A stretch of DNA of 64,000 bases from Takakia lepidozioides (lineage: Eukaryota > Streptophyta > Takakiopsida > Takakiales > Takakiaceae): the NCBI GenBank assembly GCA_030704615.1, contig CM060731.1, positions 39,310,001-39,374,000 on the forward strand. The letters are read 5' to 3'. The notes beneath the pieces were generated by a model, which had not been told where the DNA came from, did not search any database, and worked only from the letters and a program-made list of their open reading frames with translations. Within the stretch, counting starts at the first letter, position 1. The number at the start of each line of letters is the position of its first letter. Positions 23,038 to 36,589 of this stretch are shown here, in pieces. Position numbers and translations under genes: made by a program.

Positions 23038-26000
23038 TTAGGATGTAGCAGAGTGGCCACGCAACGACGAATGTTGTGATGGGGCAGGAGCGCAGTTCTT
23101 CATGCCCAAGGGAACCAGAGCAGAGGCCTGAAAATCCCTGACATCAACCACTACCTCGTCAACCTTCAGTTCAGTGTTACCTTTCGGCCTCGCCTTGCCA
23201 AAATCTTGGTCCCCGTCGATCTTCCAATCCCAATCCCTGGCAGCAGATGGGGCACTCTCCTTCAGGGTGGCACGTCCACCTACACTGCCGTCGTCACATT
23301 GGTTCAAAACAGAGGGACCGGGCAAAGGACCAGGAGGGCGTTGCTGGAAACCTTTGCAGGATGGTTGTGGAGCAATAGGGGAAAGCTCAAAGTTTTCGAC
23401 CACAGAACAGGATGGGTCAGACCCTTGGGGGGATTGTTGCAGACTTGCTGGAATGCTGTATGCAGTTTGTAGATTTACTGATGAATGCAAGTCATCCTTG
23501 TAGCCAAAGCTGGAAGTTCCTGGGTTCTGAACAATCACCAACACTGGCCACTTGCCTCCTGCCTCTTGTCCAGCAGAAGTTGCCTGCAATACCCAACAGG
23601 TCACCAAAGCTCACAGTCAGTCGACATGAGACACAATTTGATGGCTGGGATCACTATTTGATGAATGACTTGTGTGTAGAGAGAGAGGGATAGGAACTTT
23701 AGAATGTTCATGGGAAGCCCAAAGAGCTCAATGGACAAAGAAAGGACAGGATGAGCAGATAGTCTGGCACATTGCCACCACACGAGTCAACATGGAGTGA
23801 GTATTTGAATTGGAGACCGTTGTGAAAACCCATAAGGCATTTCTGATCCTCGTAATGGAACCTTGCGGCAACAGTTGGCTGTCTATAGAAATGCAGTAAT
23901 GACCCCTTATCTCACATGGAGAGGACAATAAAAGAAGAGATGCTCTTCTACAGCCTGCCCTACCCTGTTTAGCAAGCATTGGAACGAGAGAATGTACTCA
24001 TAAGACGACGTTTGTCGTAGACTTGTGGCCATTGACCCTGCGCTCAGTTTGAGCGGAACACAAAGGGACAGAAACTACCTTTGTCAGGGGCTGACGCTGG
24101 TAGTTATGACTTACCTTGGAACAGACTTAATCTAAATTTTCCAGATATCCTCTAGAAATCCCTTAACACAAGCGTCAATCTGCTGTGAGTGGTTTGCCCG
24201 ATAACTAGGCCTGGGCTTTTGGCTCAGCCTCGAGACTTTCAAAGTTGGTAAACAGAGGTTCAGGCACAATATTCTTGATGGATTTGAAGAGGGCGTCTCT
24301 CTGATGAGAGTACCCCAGGACAATGAATCAGAAATTGAATATTGTCTTCAGGTTGCCCACACAACGGGCATTTGCAATCCCTCTTTCCTCTCTGCATCTG
24401 TTTGCTGTTCAAAGGTAGGCTTCCTGCCCTGAGTTTAAATTGCAGTCTAGTGTCAAGGGTGGGTAAACCCTTGAGGTCATCCATGATGGGCTCTCCCATG
24501 TCACAGACTGGAAACAGTCAGGGAAGTTTTCTGCCTAACTTCATTTCCATCAAACAATTTCCTGCCAACAGACATGGCTTTGGACACTACAGCCTCTAAG
24601 TCAGATTTATCCAACAGGGTCAAGACTTGCGGGAGAGAGAGAGAGAAAATGTACTCATAAGACGTTGTTTGCCGTAGCCTTGTGGCCATTGACCCCGCGC
24701 CCAGTTTGAGCGGGAACGAAAGGGACAGAACCTACCTCTGTCAGGGGCTGACGTTGGTAGTAAGACTTACCTCCATATAAAGAATTAATCCGGGTTTTCC
24801 AGATATCCTCTAGAAATCCCTTCACACAAGCATCAATCTGCTGTGTGTGATTTGCCCAAAAACTAGGCCTCAGGAGGGCCTGGGCTTTTGGCTCAGCCTC
24901 GAGACTTTCAAAGTTGGTAAACAGGGGTACAGACACAATTCCCTTAATAGATTTGAAGAGAGCGTCTCTTTGGTGAGAGAACCCCGGACACTGTATCAGA
25001 AAATGAATACTGTCTTCAGATTGCCCACACAACGGGCAATTGCACTCTCCCTTTCCTCTCTGCTTCTGTTTGCTGTTCAAAGGTAGGCTTCCTGCTCTGA
25101 GTTTAAATTTCAGTCTAGTGCCGAGAGTGGGTAGACCCTTGAGGTCATCCAAGATGTCCTCCCCCATGTCACAGACTGGAAACAAGTTCAGGGAAGTTTT
25201 CTGCCTAACTTCATTTTCATCAGACAATCTCATGGCAACAGACATGGCTGAGGACACTACAGCCTCCAAGTCAGATTTATCCAGCAGGGTCAAGACTTGC
25301 GGATCCAGGTCCAGGTCCTTGAGGATCTCTTCTACTCTCTTCTGCCAGGACTTAGCCTGTTTGACAGGGCGGTCCTGTTTCCAAGATATAGAGTCGATTA
25401 ACTTAGGATATCTGGTGTTGGGCATATGTTGCAGCTGACCCCACCATCTGACCTTGAATTCATCTCGTTGGGAGCTTAAGGACGGAATGCCAAACTCACC
25501 CCGAACAGCCACATTGGCTGTTTTGGAGCATGCTGACATACACTCCTTAAGCACCCCCACTTGAATGGATTCTAGAGACTTAGCCTGGTTGGAGTTATCA
25601 ACCCATACAGCAGATCCGTACTCCAAGGCAGGTCTAATAACGCGACAAAGCATGGTTTCCTTAACCTCAGAGTTGATCCCTCTGATTTAGTGAGCCCCAG
25701 AGCTTTGCCACATAGGATGGAAGTCTATGGTACCAAGAGAAACATCCTCATGACATTTCCAAAACAGGCTTCAGAGTTTGGTGAAATAAGACTCCAATTC
25801 TTGTGGACGCAGTAGAGAAGGAGAAGAAAAATAGGCTCCCAAAGAGGTGTAGGGGGAGAGCTATCAGTGGAATATGAAGAAGCCTCTGAACAACACTTAC
25901 CACTCCAATGTGCCACTCTTTGTAGTCCAGATCGTTGAAGTCCTTCTCATTCATTTCCTGGTGCCCAGACAAACAAGTACCCGTCAGCACAGTTCTGTCT

Positions 26001-28945
26001 TGCTGCGTGGTTGGTTTCCTTGCTACAGCTTTGGGCTGATTACCAGTTACCAGATGTTATCTGTTTATCACACTTCGCTTGACTATTCAGCCCTGGCTGC
26101 CCATGCTTGTTAGAATGTGCATTGGTTACTTCATTTTTTTGCATTTTGTCTTTGTCTCTCAAGGCATGAAGTAACTTACAACACTGTAAATGGGGGGCAG
26201 TTTGTGTTGCCCTGGTGAATGTAGGGTTGGAATGACTGTGAAAAAGGGAGTCGGCTCTCTTGATCTGAAGATCCATCTGCAATAGCAAAAACGTGTTCTG
26301 TCAGTCTCTCTTTCTCTCCAAATATACTTTCTTTCTTCCTACTTCCTTGCTCCACACTGCACAATAGTTTAGTTGGAGCTCTTTAGAGGCGGCTGAGGCC
26401 TTAAGCTATGGATATCTGAAATTAAAACCTTGACTCCTGCCTCCATGGGACACTCACTTAGAAGGCCAAATGTGAGTAGTTCTTTGGTTGTTTCGTACTG
26501 GTTCCTGAGTAGTTTTAGGGTTGTCTGGTCCTTTGGGCCTTGTGTGGACATAATAATTCTCACATTCACTTGGACTTGGATATCAGAATTTTGTTTCATC
26601 TGGTCTCTCTCGGTAAAGATACTTCATTTCTCTGGCCTTCCCATGTTGGGCACTATGCTGATTTGTAAATTCACAGCAGTCTGCCTAGCTTTCCACTGGA
26701 AGTTAATCTTGATAAATCCTTCCTACCTCTCAGAGATATTTTCTACCGCCCTCACAGAGGCCCTGGGTGCCTTCCGACTCTTACAGGGAAACACTCTCTT
26801 GCAGTGGTTCCTCAGGATTTTGTACCCTGTGGAGAAGGGGAGACAGATGGGGTGAGGGCAAAGTCAAGAAAAAGGAGTATGTGACGCACCCCATGTAGAA
26901 AAAGATGATAACTTCCACGGATTCTCGCACTAGAAGGCGCATCCAGTACTCACTGGCCACACCCTGTGGTCTGGCTTGCATCTGTTAAATGAAATATAGC
27001 ACGGTCAAATGCTCGTTGACACCCCCAATCTTCAAGGAACCATAAACTATTTCCAATAGAAGCCAAGACTAGGAGACCGCCAAGAGCTGCAGACCTCCTC
27101 AGGGCTACATTGCGGGTTAAACAACTAGTTAAATGCAGAAGCGCTCTCTTGACAACGTGTAGAAGGGTAGATCTGTTCTAACACTGCCACACTAACCTGC
27201 TTTATATTATAGCGATTGCACTACAGTCAAATGTGGAAAGGGTGAGTGGGGAGGTATTGAGATGGTGATGAGCTTTGTGAGGTGCATCGTACCAAAATTT
27301 GTGCAGCCGCCATTATCAGCATGGCTCCTTGAAACCTCCTGCATTAATCCAGGACCGCAATTTTTAATCAAGTCAGCTACTGACAATAATAGAGCTTCCC
27401 GACCCATAACTCTTAAGGCAAACCCAATGAATCATTCTATCCATTGGAAAGCGCAGGGGATCCGCAGCAGGGGAAGCGATGTGGGACGTCTGGATGTACC
27501 TGAACATTGTGTATTTGGTGTATACAGCCGTGTGCATCATGTGGACGCCCTCGTCCTGAATCTGTTGCAATTGCTCCCGTAGCAACGTCAAATTGCGCCA
27601 CACTTGCGCCATTATAACGTAGAGCAACACCCCATACATCAGCATCACCAGCCCCTGCAATAGAGAGCATTCCGCTTTAGAATTCAGACCAGCTTGCACT
27701 CAGATTGGGAGGACGGGGGGCAACGAAAGGTCGGCTTTTGAGCTGGGAAAGAAACAAACGCACGCGAAGAGGCTGATAGATTGCACCTGCCAAAATCTCA
27801 GTTTACTAGCCAGAAATCGCCTTACTACGACACGCCCGAAGCAAGGAAGAGACCGGAGTTGATGAGTTGTAGTAGAAAGTAAGAAGTACTGACAGTGAAT
27901 CGAGGGAAAGCAGCCTTGTAGCCGATCAGAGCAAAGTACAAAACAGAGGCAAGGCCGGCGATGCTGCGGCGGTCTGTCACCGAGAGTTGCTCGTGCATGA
28001 TGCAATATCCATGTGAAATCAGGAGGAAGCTCACAAAGCACGCCGTTTCGAAGAAAACCCGTGACACGAATACGCCAAATCCCATCCAAAACGAGCATGT
28101 GTCGAGGTTAATGCAGGAGTACCTACGACCCACAAGATCAATGGTGCTTACAACATGTTCAACCAACAACAGGAACCATTCCAGGCGCGAGGGAGGTTTA
28201 TCATAAGCTTTTTGCACCTGGGGTTTATATCACCTAGCTTCATAGTGACACAATAATTGCTAAGGGATGATTCGAACACGTATGAAGTTTTGAACAGCTC
28301 TACCGCTCCATCTCTCTGCTAAGACCAGACCCTGTTCCTCTTTACCTTCCCCACGCTCATTTCGTTTTCCTCTCTTCTTACTGGATGTATCAATTCTTAC
28401 ATAAGAGAGGACGGGAAGGACTCAGGCAAATTGGGCGCTGGCCCGTTTGGCAGTGGATCTCATCGTCTTCATTGCAGTTCCCCTGCTTGTATAGGCTTGA
28501 AACTGATCGAAGATTTCCATTAACAACCCCCAAGTCAGTGCCGGTCACGAGGCACTATTTAAGAACTCCAAGAACGTTAACGCAGTTATAGCATCGATGC
28601 TTACCAAAACTCAAAGGAGAGGCATAGCACAAGTGCCTTTAGGACTGGGACGGCCGTCAACACCCACTGCAATTTACACGCCTGTTTCCCAGAGATAAAC
28701 AACAGTTCACATTAGAATCTATGCACATTTGGTTGTCGGAGTGGGCGGAGTGCAAAGTCGGATTATCAAGTTTCTCCGAGTATGCACGCTGAAGCCTCTT
28801 AGGAATACATGAGAGCGGAAACGAGGAAAATTAGAGTACGGGTCCCACCTGCGTGCATCTCCATTTCATCCAAGTGTTCAATGTCCAAACAAAGGCCAGA
28901 ATTGTCCAAACAATCATAAGCCCCAAGAAGAGATACGGAAGCGGC
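23038..28945 (-). CDS. Multi-exon seven-transmembrane protein, GOST / intimal-thickness-receptor-like
   Basis: I can chain seven exons with GT-AG borders: 28945-28849, 28217-27894, 27654-27500, 26970-26890, 26276-26180, 25957-25901 and 23583-23038 (stop); all six joins keep phase. Hydrophobic segments occur in the first (YLFLGLMIVWTILAFVW), second (VFFETACFVSFLLI and ASVLYFALIGY), third (GLVMLMYGVLLYVIMAQVW) and fourth (VEVIIFFYMG, continuing into WIFRSRE in the fifth). The pattern, with a membrane segment leading into G-W-x-FR-x-R, resembles eukaryotic TMEM145/GPR180-type membrane proteins. The C-terminus is long and polar. N-terminal exons lie right of 28945 and are unresolved. A further hydrophobic block at about 27000-27110 is open in a different frame and may be another exon part. 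LINE debris fills the last intron. Confidence 0.55.
23990..24640 (-). pseudogene. LINE ORF2 C-terminus, duplicated copy (shorter)
   Basis: This segment repeats, in the same orientation, most of the adjacent LINE fragment (24648 onward). Shared landmarks are 'tgtactcataagacg' at the left and the 'ggtcaagacttgcggga' block at the right. It keeps LKGLPTLDTRLQFKLRAGSLPLNS and the CPLCGQPED zinc-knuckle start, but has lost the knuckle histidine spacing and has stops. It lies in the last intron of the seven-transmembrane gene. Confidence 0.7.
24655..25653 (-). pseudogene. LINE (non-LTR retrotransposon) ORF2 C-terminal fragment
   Basis: A 332-residue open frame begins with the end of a reverse transcriptase (RVIRPALEYGSAVWVDNSNQ), then LESIQVGVLKECMSACSKT and the WWGQL block. 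It ends with a CCHC knuckle of LINE type (C-x2-C-x7-H-x4-C: CPLCGQSEDSIHFLIQC). The endonuclease and RT palm are missing, as expected for a 5'-truncated insertion, since cDNA synthesis starts at the 3' end of the RNA. It is in the same orientation as the host gene and lies inside its last intron. Confidence 0.75.
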
Positions 28946-28949
28946 CTGT

Positions 28950-31900
28950 AAGATTGTTTCCAGTAGCTTTGCATCTGAACATGCTCACCTGCAGACTCAT
29001 CCATTTCGGCCCACCCTTCTCACCTTGAAGTCCCAGTCGGACCCCCTTCCTCTTATGCAATTATTGAGTTTACAACTGTGTCCATGCCAAGCTGTTTTGA
29101 GACCGGAGAAGACACAAGTGGAGTTTCTTAGCCTGCCCCTTTCCTTTCCACGTCAATTGCTATCAATTGAGCTCCAATAGCCCTCCGGAAGACGATTTAC
29201 CTCCGGGCTGGGAGGGTTCAAATTAGTGTGCCAGTTATTTGCTTTGGCCCGCGCAAGTATCAATCGCCGAGTCCGTTTGTTCAGTATGTCCAATGTAGAC
29301 TTGTTCCCTTGCCGTTTGAACAAGCTCTTCGAATCCCCACACAAATCTGTACTTCGACGCCTCACCCTGTTGGTGCCCACTTCGCTGGAAATCAGCTTCT
29401 CAGAACGGGAAAAATATTTGAATCTCAACTTCCTTTTCTATTTCTTTTGCCTCCTCCGGGCATCTGTCTGTTCCCGATGTCAGATGGGATCAGTCCAAGC
29501 CTCCTCTAAATTCTGGAAGGATAATACGTCGTCTGATTTTTGTGTACGAGCGAAGTAAGGAATCCAAGGCCCCGACACTTCCAACTGAAGATGCAGATGT
29601 CTAATTTGTGGAAAGGCCCACATCAACCCCCCTCAATAACAAGTGACGATCATCTGAGATAAGGTCGGCCTTAAGCGAATCCCCGCCTCAATGCTATTGG
29701 GAGGGAAAAAGATCCTTGCCAGAGTAGGATGAAAACTCACCACACACTTGTTCACATGAGCTCAGACTACGACGAACTGGTCGTGCCCCCTGAAATTAAT
29801 ATCCAGAGACTCCCAGGAGACTCAGAGATGAATAACGACTCTTTCTCTCTCACTCTCACTAGAAAGAGCCCACCAAGGAAAAAAATTCTAAAAGCTACAC
29901 TCTCTCTTAACGTTTCTGCAAATTTAAAGGACAAGCTGACAAGAGAGAGCGGGCGCTGGCTGGGGAGGGGAGGGGAGGGGGTGCTTAACCGTTTGGGCCT
30001 GGGTCCACCAAAGGATTCCAACCGGTCTTCCGCTGGACACGACAGGCCAGGCCAGGGTCCACAAGACGATGTGCACGTAGTTTATAATCCAACAAGGTCA
30101 ACCTTCTGCAGCTCATCACTCCTCCTGCAACACTTGTATTCAGCCTCGCCTTCCGTTTGTCAAGGTCCCATTCTTGCTTTGTGAATTGTTCTTGATTCCC
30201 TAACTCTCGTCATCGGATCATCCTCCCGACCAGCCTCATCTCATCTGCTTCTGAACCTTGGCTCACCAGCGAGATGATGCGCTTGATCCACACAGACAAC
30301 ATCCCGCACATCCGGATACGAATAAAAAGCTGGCGCCCTCCTGGTGCCCAACACACACACACTAGTTACTCACTATATTCTTTGCTTACTTGTCACACTC
30401 TGCTCGACTGTCGCCCAACGAGATATGCGATGCCCACAAAATGCGTGATGGATAACAAGATAACGAACATGCCTCTGTTATTCGGAATGTTTTGTGTCTG
30501 CGTTGAAATGCTGCGAAGTCGTCTCACTATTCTCGGGTCCTAAACTCGCACTGTTTTGTTTGTATGATGCCCTGCTCGTGCTGATTGTGTGCAATGTCAA
30601 CTATCTACATGTTTCTCTTACGAGGAGTTTTCACCATTAAATGGTTTTTGGAGATGTCGGTAAACCTTTTTTTGGGACAGAATGAAGATGACATCTAACA
30701 TTCAGGCCTGCAGATTCCTTACTAAATGCTGAAAATTCTCGTGCATGCGCTATCCCTGTACCGCTGGAGCTACTATGAAACGGGTCCTCGCGGTACTGGC
30801 TCTGTGTCAACGTAGCACAGATGCTGCCAGAGTGGGTGCTGCAGCTCCAATGACTGAACTGTCGCAGGCAAGGATCCTGCGGAGCAAACGCAAGGCGTTG
30901 GAGTTTTTGCAGCATCTCAACGAACAGGAATCTGTTTATCTCTTGGCTGTGGGAGAGTGCATTAGACAAGGATGATTGATTCTCTACTCTTCGAACATCC
31001 TATGCAATTCAACAGCTGCCTTAAAGGATTTGAAGGGAATGCCAAGCTGTTGTTCTGCATGGCTTTGCAGCAGCTCTTCATACACATCTGCACCACTAGT
31101 AATCACATCATGCCAGATGTGCAGATGAGCTTTGCAATGTCTGTGCTCCGGACGACAATCAGTCTGCCTGAACCAACGTTACTACTTGTGGCTATTCTTT
31201 CCTGGTGCATGCATCCCGAGGTTTGGCGGACTCGTGCAGCGAAGACTTGAAGTGGCTGTGGGTCACTGATGAGGTGAGTAGAAAAGGCTTTGGTTCTTGA
31301 CCTAAATTTTAGTGCTCACCACCATGGGATGAGTGAGATGATCCACTAGTCATTGACAATTCCCTGGTTGTGTTGACTTTGATGTATTGTTATGAGCATT
31401 AAATGCAAGGGTAATTGTGTACAATGAAACAGAATATTCCACAGGGTGTAGAGGCTGGTGTACTTATTATGCTACAGAAACACAGTCAATTGGAGCATTG
31501 GTGCTATGCTGGTTTGCATTGCAGGTCATTCAACCTGAATGCCTCTGTAGCCATGAGCAGTTGTGGAAGAGACAATAATAGTAGGATTCTTCTAGGAGAA
31601 AACAGTACTCCATCTTGACCATTTACAGGGGGTGCATGCCGGGCACATTCTATTCTCGCTCTGTGCTGGCTTGCACTTTTACTGCCTCCTTGTGGGAAAG
31701 TGACCATAGTCACCACTCTCCTTGGCTTGTTTACACTTGCTGTGTTTCTCTGCTGCTGGCCCTGCCATGGTCAGCTTGCCAAGATTGTTTGTTAGAATTG
31801 ATAGCAACAAAGACTGTCAACTCAACCTTTAAAAAACTCCAACTGATAGAACTTTTTGGCAAGACCAATGGTGAGTCAACACCCTTCACAAGTTCATTGC

Positions 31901-34900
31901 TTGCTGCCACTGATTGCCCACTTGCTATGCTGGGTAACCACCCCCTTGCTGCCGCTCATAAGGAACTTGTTGACTCTGCGGCTGCTGATGGCAAATAATT
32001 TCTTGATTCACCACATTCTGCTGCTCCTCTGCTTGCTGTCGTTGCTCAGTAAACACTACCTGCCACCCAATCCATTAGTGGTTGTAAAGCCATACAAGAT
32101 TGTTCACAAAGACTCCAAGAAAAAGCTCGTTCTTTCAATCTCTTTGGAGGGTACGGGAATCTGCTCATGTGTTTCACTTAGCCATTATGACAAAATTTCA
32201 TCACAAATTTGCCTGAGGGAGCGCAGCATTTGCCGACCGTATTTTCAGAGCTCCCTCAGGGCCCTGCTTTTGCCAAAATAAGCAAGGCTCAGAAAAGGAG
32301 GACTATACATGTACAAGACTCTCATCATGGCAGCCTCTCCGTTGTCTTGACTTTCAAAATCATGAGACCGCGAGATCCCCCCTTCCTTTTGAAACTCCCG
32401 GAAGAAGTAGTTCTTCCACACGATAGCTTTCCACCTCCAAATATATGCCTCTAGGGACACTGTGGGGGTGGACAACATTATCTTGTAGTCCACCAACTGT
32501 TTTCTCCAATGAACTGGGTAGGCACCTGGAGAAGGTTCCCAAAGAAGGAGCAGTACTGTGGTTCCAAGGGCTGGAGTGTTAACCGGGAGGAGACATTGAG
32601 GATAGACTGCAGCGTGCTTGCAGAACTTCTTTCCCAAAGTGGAAAAGCCCTTGCTGCTGTGGACAGGGTGCTTTGAATAGCTTTTCAGCACTGAATTCAG
32701 ATTTTCTGTAGCACACAGCTGTGATTCATGAAATACATCCAATGTGTTAGATGTCACATACATCACCATCATCAAATATATGTTGGGGTCCTTCACTGTG
32801 AGTTAAAATACATGCAGTTTTCAATGAGGTCTGCCCAATGGCTATGAGGCACCAAGCATAATCCTTGAGTATGATCCCACAAACTCACATGGGCTCCCCA
32901 GAGGTACGAAAGTCAGAACAAAGTTGTAAAAAGGTTTGGCAAGAGCCAAAGATAATTCATTTACAGTGATGAGTGCTAATTGATAGCTGGCACTGACATA
33001 CAGTGCACCATGTTCATATTAACACTCCTACTTTCCTCTGCCTTTTACAGATCCCTGTGAATGTTGGCCAGGACAAACCCCAAGGGCAAAGACATCAACA
33101 CGTAGCTGGATGTAAACGTACCCATCATGGTAGGGGATCTTAGACTGCAGTATAGAAACTGGGGTACCCTAAAGTGCCATCCGTTGCCCATATACAGTTG
33201 ATGGCAATCCACTTACAATGAATTGTGAGCTGATTTGAGGACAATGAGCAACGTATTATTACAAAGTATGGTGTTGATTTCAGCACTGCTCGTATAGCCT
33301 CCTACCTTATCAAGATTTCACGAGAGAGAAAGAGACCAACAGCATCTCGACAGACAAATGCCCTGCCAACCCACCCATCTCTCATTAATGCATCTGTTAA
33401 TCAAATGCCTTCATGGGAGACCGAGCTGATTAACCCTGGAATACCTGCAACTAATAGCCAACCAAAGTTTATAGCACAGTTTTAGCAGGGTACTTCAGTG
33501 GGTCAACTTCCTAACCATAATTGACTTGATCAGTCACAATTTGTTGACAAAACTGACAATCTTTGTACCTTTTTCTGCCACACTCCCTTTATAATTGTTA
33601 TAAGCAAATTTTAGCTATCAATGTGCCCAGCACATCTGGATGTATTTAACCCTGATGACGGCCTAAATATTCAGGTTACAGATCTGGTATCTAACCTAAT
33701 TCAAGTGTTTGTCAAGCAGAGAGCTCACCCAGCCTTCTTCAGGGCCCAGTGCAATTTGCCTCACAGCATACCACACTCGTCGAAAGGCATTATAGAGTCT
33801 AGATTCCTTGGCCAAGCCCTCAGCAATACCCTTTATCCTTTAGCAGCCACCACTTCGCTGCCACAGCACCACACTCTGAAACATTTCAAGCATCCAGACC
33901 CTTCCGTCCCTTGCTCATCCTTACCTTGATCACTAGAAAGATCAACTGATCGGGATGTCTTTGATAGCCTACACTTTCGAAGTCCACGATTTTAACAACA
34001 ACAACAATTGTTTTCGTGTATGGGTAATAACGTCTGTGTGGTTAGTAAAATAAGCTACTTTATGAATACTCAATGAATAACAAAGCAAAGAAGTTGCATT
34101 TGTGATGAGAAGTAACCCACCAAACTGGCATGAAGCTAAATAAAACCTAAAATCAGCTCGTGATGGACAATGGATGGCTTCTCAGACTTCGTCTTCAGCC
34201 CGACTGTCTCTCATACGGTTATCAGCACTCTAAAGCAATTCCAGCCCCTGCAATCTACATATTGATTGTTTAGTGGCAGAAGGGAACAGCTCAAAGGACG
34301 CACCACAAGCTCGTCATCAATGCGAAAAAGATAACTGCTGCTGTCGCTGCTTCCAGTTGACCATCTACCGACGCAGGTTTCTTTTAGCTACCGATTCACA
34401 GGAAATCATATCATAATCTTGTGTTACAAATGTGGCCTTCTCGGATGAGTCTACTCTACACCCCACACCCCACATGGTCCCTCAAGTAAATCAACCTACA
34501 TATTGGCACAATCTAATTTTCCTTAAACACGTATATGTATGTACATATCAGTGTTTTTTTGTTAAACTTAAAAAATAACAGGAGTGGCTAGTGAGTTTTG
34601 CAAGAAATAGCCATATTGTCTGTTCATCCACCAAAATTTGGATAGAATCATTCTCCTTTGTATATCATCCCTATCATCCCTATTTGGCAAATTCATCCAT
34701 CATCTATGTTTTTTTTTTGGAGAAAATTGGCCCTGAGAAAATAAGAAATTTACAAAAAAAAAATCCATTTTATTTTTTGAGGTCGAACTATAATTGCGAA
34801 ATTTTACCAGAAATAAAAATACTATTTGACAGACGCCGAAGGCACACGGCCCTCGTTAAGTGTCTTAGGCATTGTCAGAAGACTGGAAAATGGCTGCTTG

Positions 34901-34985
34901 GCTCACGTCACTATGGACTCCTACTTAACTGCTAAGCGCAAGAGGATGACGATGCTACAGGATGACTTATGTCATCCATAGCAAT
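28950..34985. other. Large region without a supported gene
   Basis: Several frames of 70-180 codons exist on both strands (for example minus 32245-32796 and plus 29729-30184), but none shows a recognisable family, splice chain or repeat. The part to about 30300 may contain the 5' exons of the seven-transmembrane gene, since that gene must begin right of 28945. A donor-like CTGCAG|GTGAGC on the minus strand near 28990 is one candidate, but its phase does not fit the next exon. Confidence 0.4.
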
Positions 34986-34997
34986 TAGGGTAAATAC

Positions 34998-35798
34998 CAG
35001 TGTTGGGCGGTTCTTGCATTTGTGAAGGAACCTTCGGTTCGGTTCCACAATTATTTCAAGAGACGGTTCCGGATCCGGTTCCGGTTTTTTTTTTATTGAG
35101 CCGGTTCCGGTCCGGTTCCAGATCCAACTTTTAAACATGGGGGCGGTTCCAGTTACCGGTTAGTTGCTGATAAAAACCACAGTTCCGGTTTTTTAAAAAT
35201 ACATATATATTTTAATTTAATTATATTTAAAATATTTTATCAATCCGGGAGATTAAATAGCAATGTATTCACATATTTGAATTAAAATCCAACGATTTTA
35301 TTAGTGTTCACTAACACAAAAAAAACAAAAACAAAAACAAAAACAAAAACAAACAAAAACACTCTAAATAAACTGGTAGAAAAAAATGGGTAACATTTTA
35401 TGGGTTGAAATTACTACTCAGCTATCTGGCAAGTATTGGCATCTTCTAACATTTTCATTAATGAACTTAGCAAGGATATCATGGAGCTGGAGATTGAACC
35501 CCAGATCTCATGGCGTTGAAGCATGGAACATAGAATGTCATGGCCTTCAAGCATTCAACCCATGATCTCTTCAGAGCATTAAAGAAGTTTTGTCATGGGC
35601 CCACCAGCTTATGCCATGTTATGCCAAGGGCCCACCAAGGGTTCAAAAACCTGAACCTGTTTTTATCCCAATGCGCCCTCCGGATCTCACACCGAGCACG
35701 AACCGCCGATTCAGTTCTGCAGGAATGGCCCGGTTCCGGTTAACCTGTACCTGAATCGGCGGTTAACCTGGGTCTCGGCGGGTAACCGCCCAACACTG
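34998..35798. mobile_element. Non-autonomous hAT-type element (MITE) with 8-bp target duplication
   Basis: The terminal inverted repeats CAGTGTTGGGCGGTT (left) and AACCGCCCAACACTG (right) enclose 801 bp. The element is flanked on both sides by GTAAATAC (34990-34997 and 35799-35806). An 8-bp duplication with CA-starting short inverted ends is the hAT signature. The interior is rich in GGTTCCGGTT-type sequence near both ends and encodes no transposase. Confidence 0.88.
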
Positions 35799-35809
35799 GT
35801 AAATACACG

Positions 35810-36580
35810 TGGTGTTATGAACAGAGGTAAGAGAGAATATAAATAGGTAAAATTATTTGTTAACATATGCATATGTGTGAACGAAAATAGAATAAGTTTC
35901 ATGCATAAGTATAACTCGAATATAAGAAGGTCAAAGAGTTTTATTTGCCATGAAAATATTCGCTCTTAAGTTGGTAGACATCTGGATGCTACTTATGAGT
36001 CTGAATGTACCTCACATATAGCACCCCTCCTCAAATCCAGTAGAAACACGCCACATCAGCGAGTTTGCTCTAAAAATCGGTTATGGTATTGGAACATTAA
36101 CTTATGTGTCTGTTTGTTTTTTTAATAATTACTAGACGTAGAAATGCCTCATCGGCTATAGGGCTACAATATACAGTATATTTTGCCACCCTCTTCAGAT
36201 ATCCTTTTAGATATTCTCAAACTTCAAATGAACACTATGATGTAGCAAGTATCATTAATGCACTCCCCATGTGTTACGCCTTCATGACCCCAAAGGTTAT
36301 TTTTTACCTCATGTATCTTTTCTACATATTAAAATATGGAAGATAATAGGAATAATGTAAGAACTTAATGTTTGCTCGTCAAGACGGGTCCAGCCATGAC
36401 ACCCCGTACCGCCGGTTCTCCGCCTCCGGCAGCCATCGAAAAGCAGCCGGCTGGGCTCGGTCAATCCCTTCCCACCCCCGCTCTCATCCCATCGGCATCG
36501 TCGTCGCCTGCGTCGTCGTTCTGCGACACCAGTCCGCTACTTCCACCAGTCCGCCAGTTCCCTGTAATCCCCTGCACGTC
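35810..36580. other. No supported gene
   Basis: AT-rich to about 36360, then a GC-rich start of the minisatellite flank. No domain or RNA gene seen. Confidence 0.45.
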
Positions 36581-36589
36581 AGCCCCTAT

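Noticed and set aside
32245-32796. A 183-codon minus-strand frame
   Set aside because: No family, splice chain or codon bias distinguishes it from chance; not annotated as a gene.
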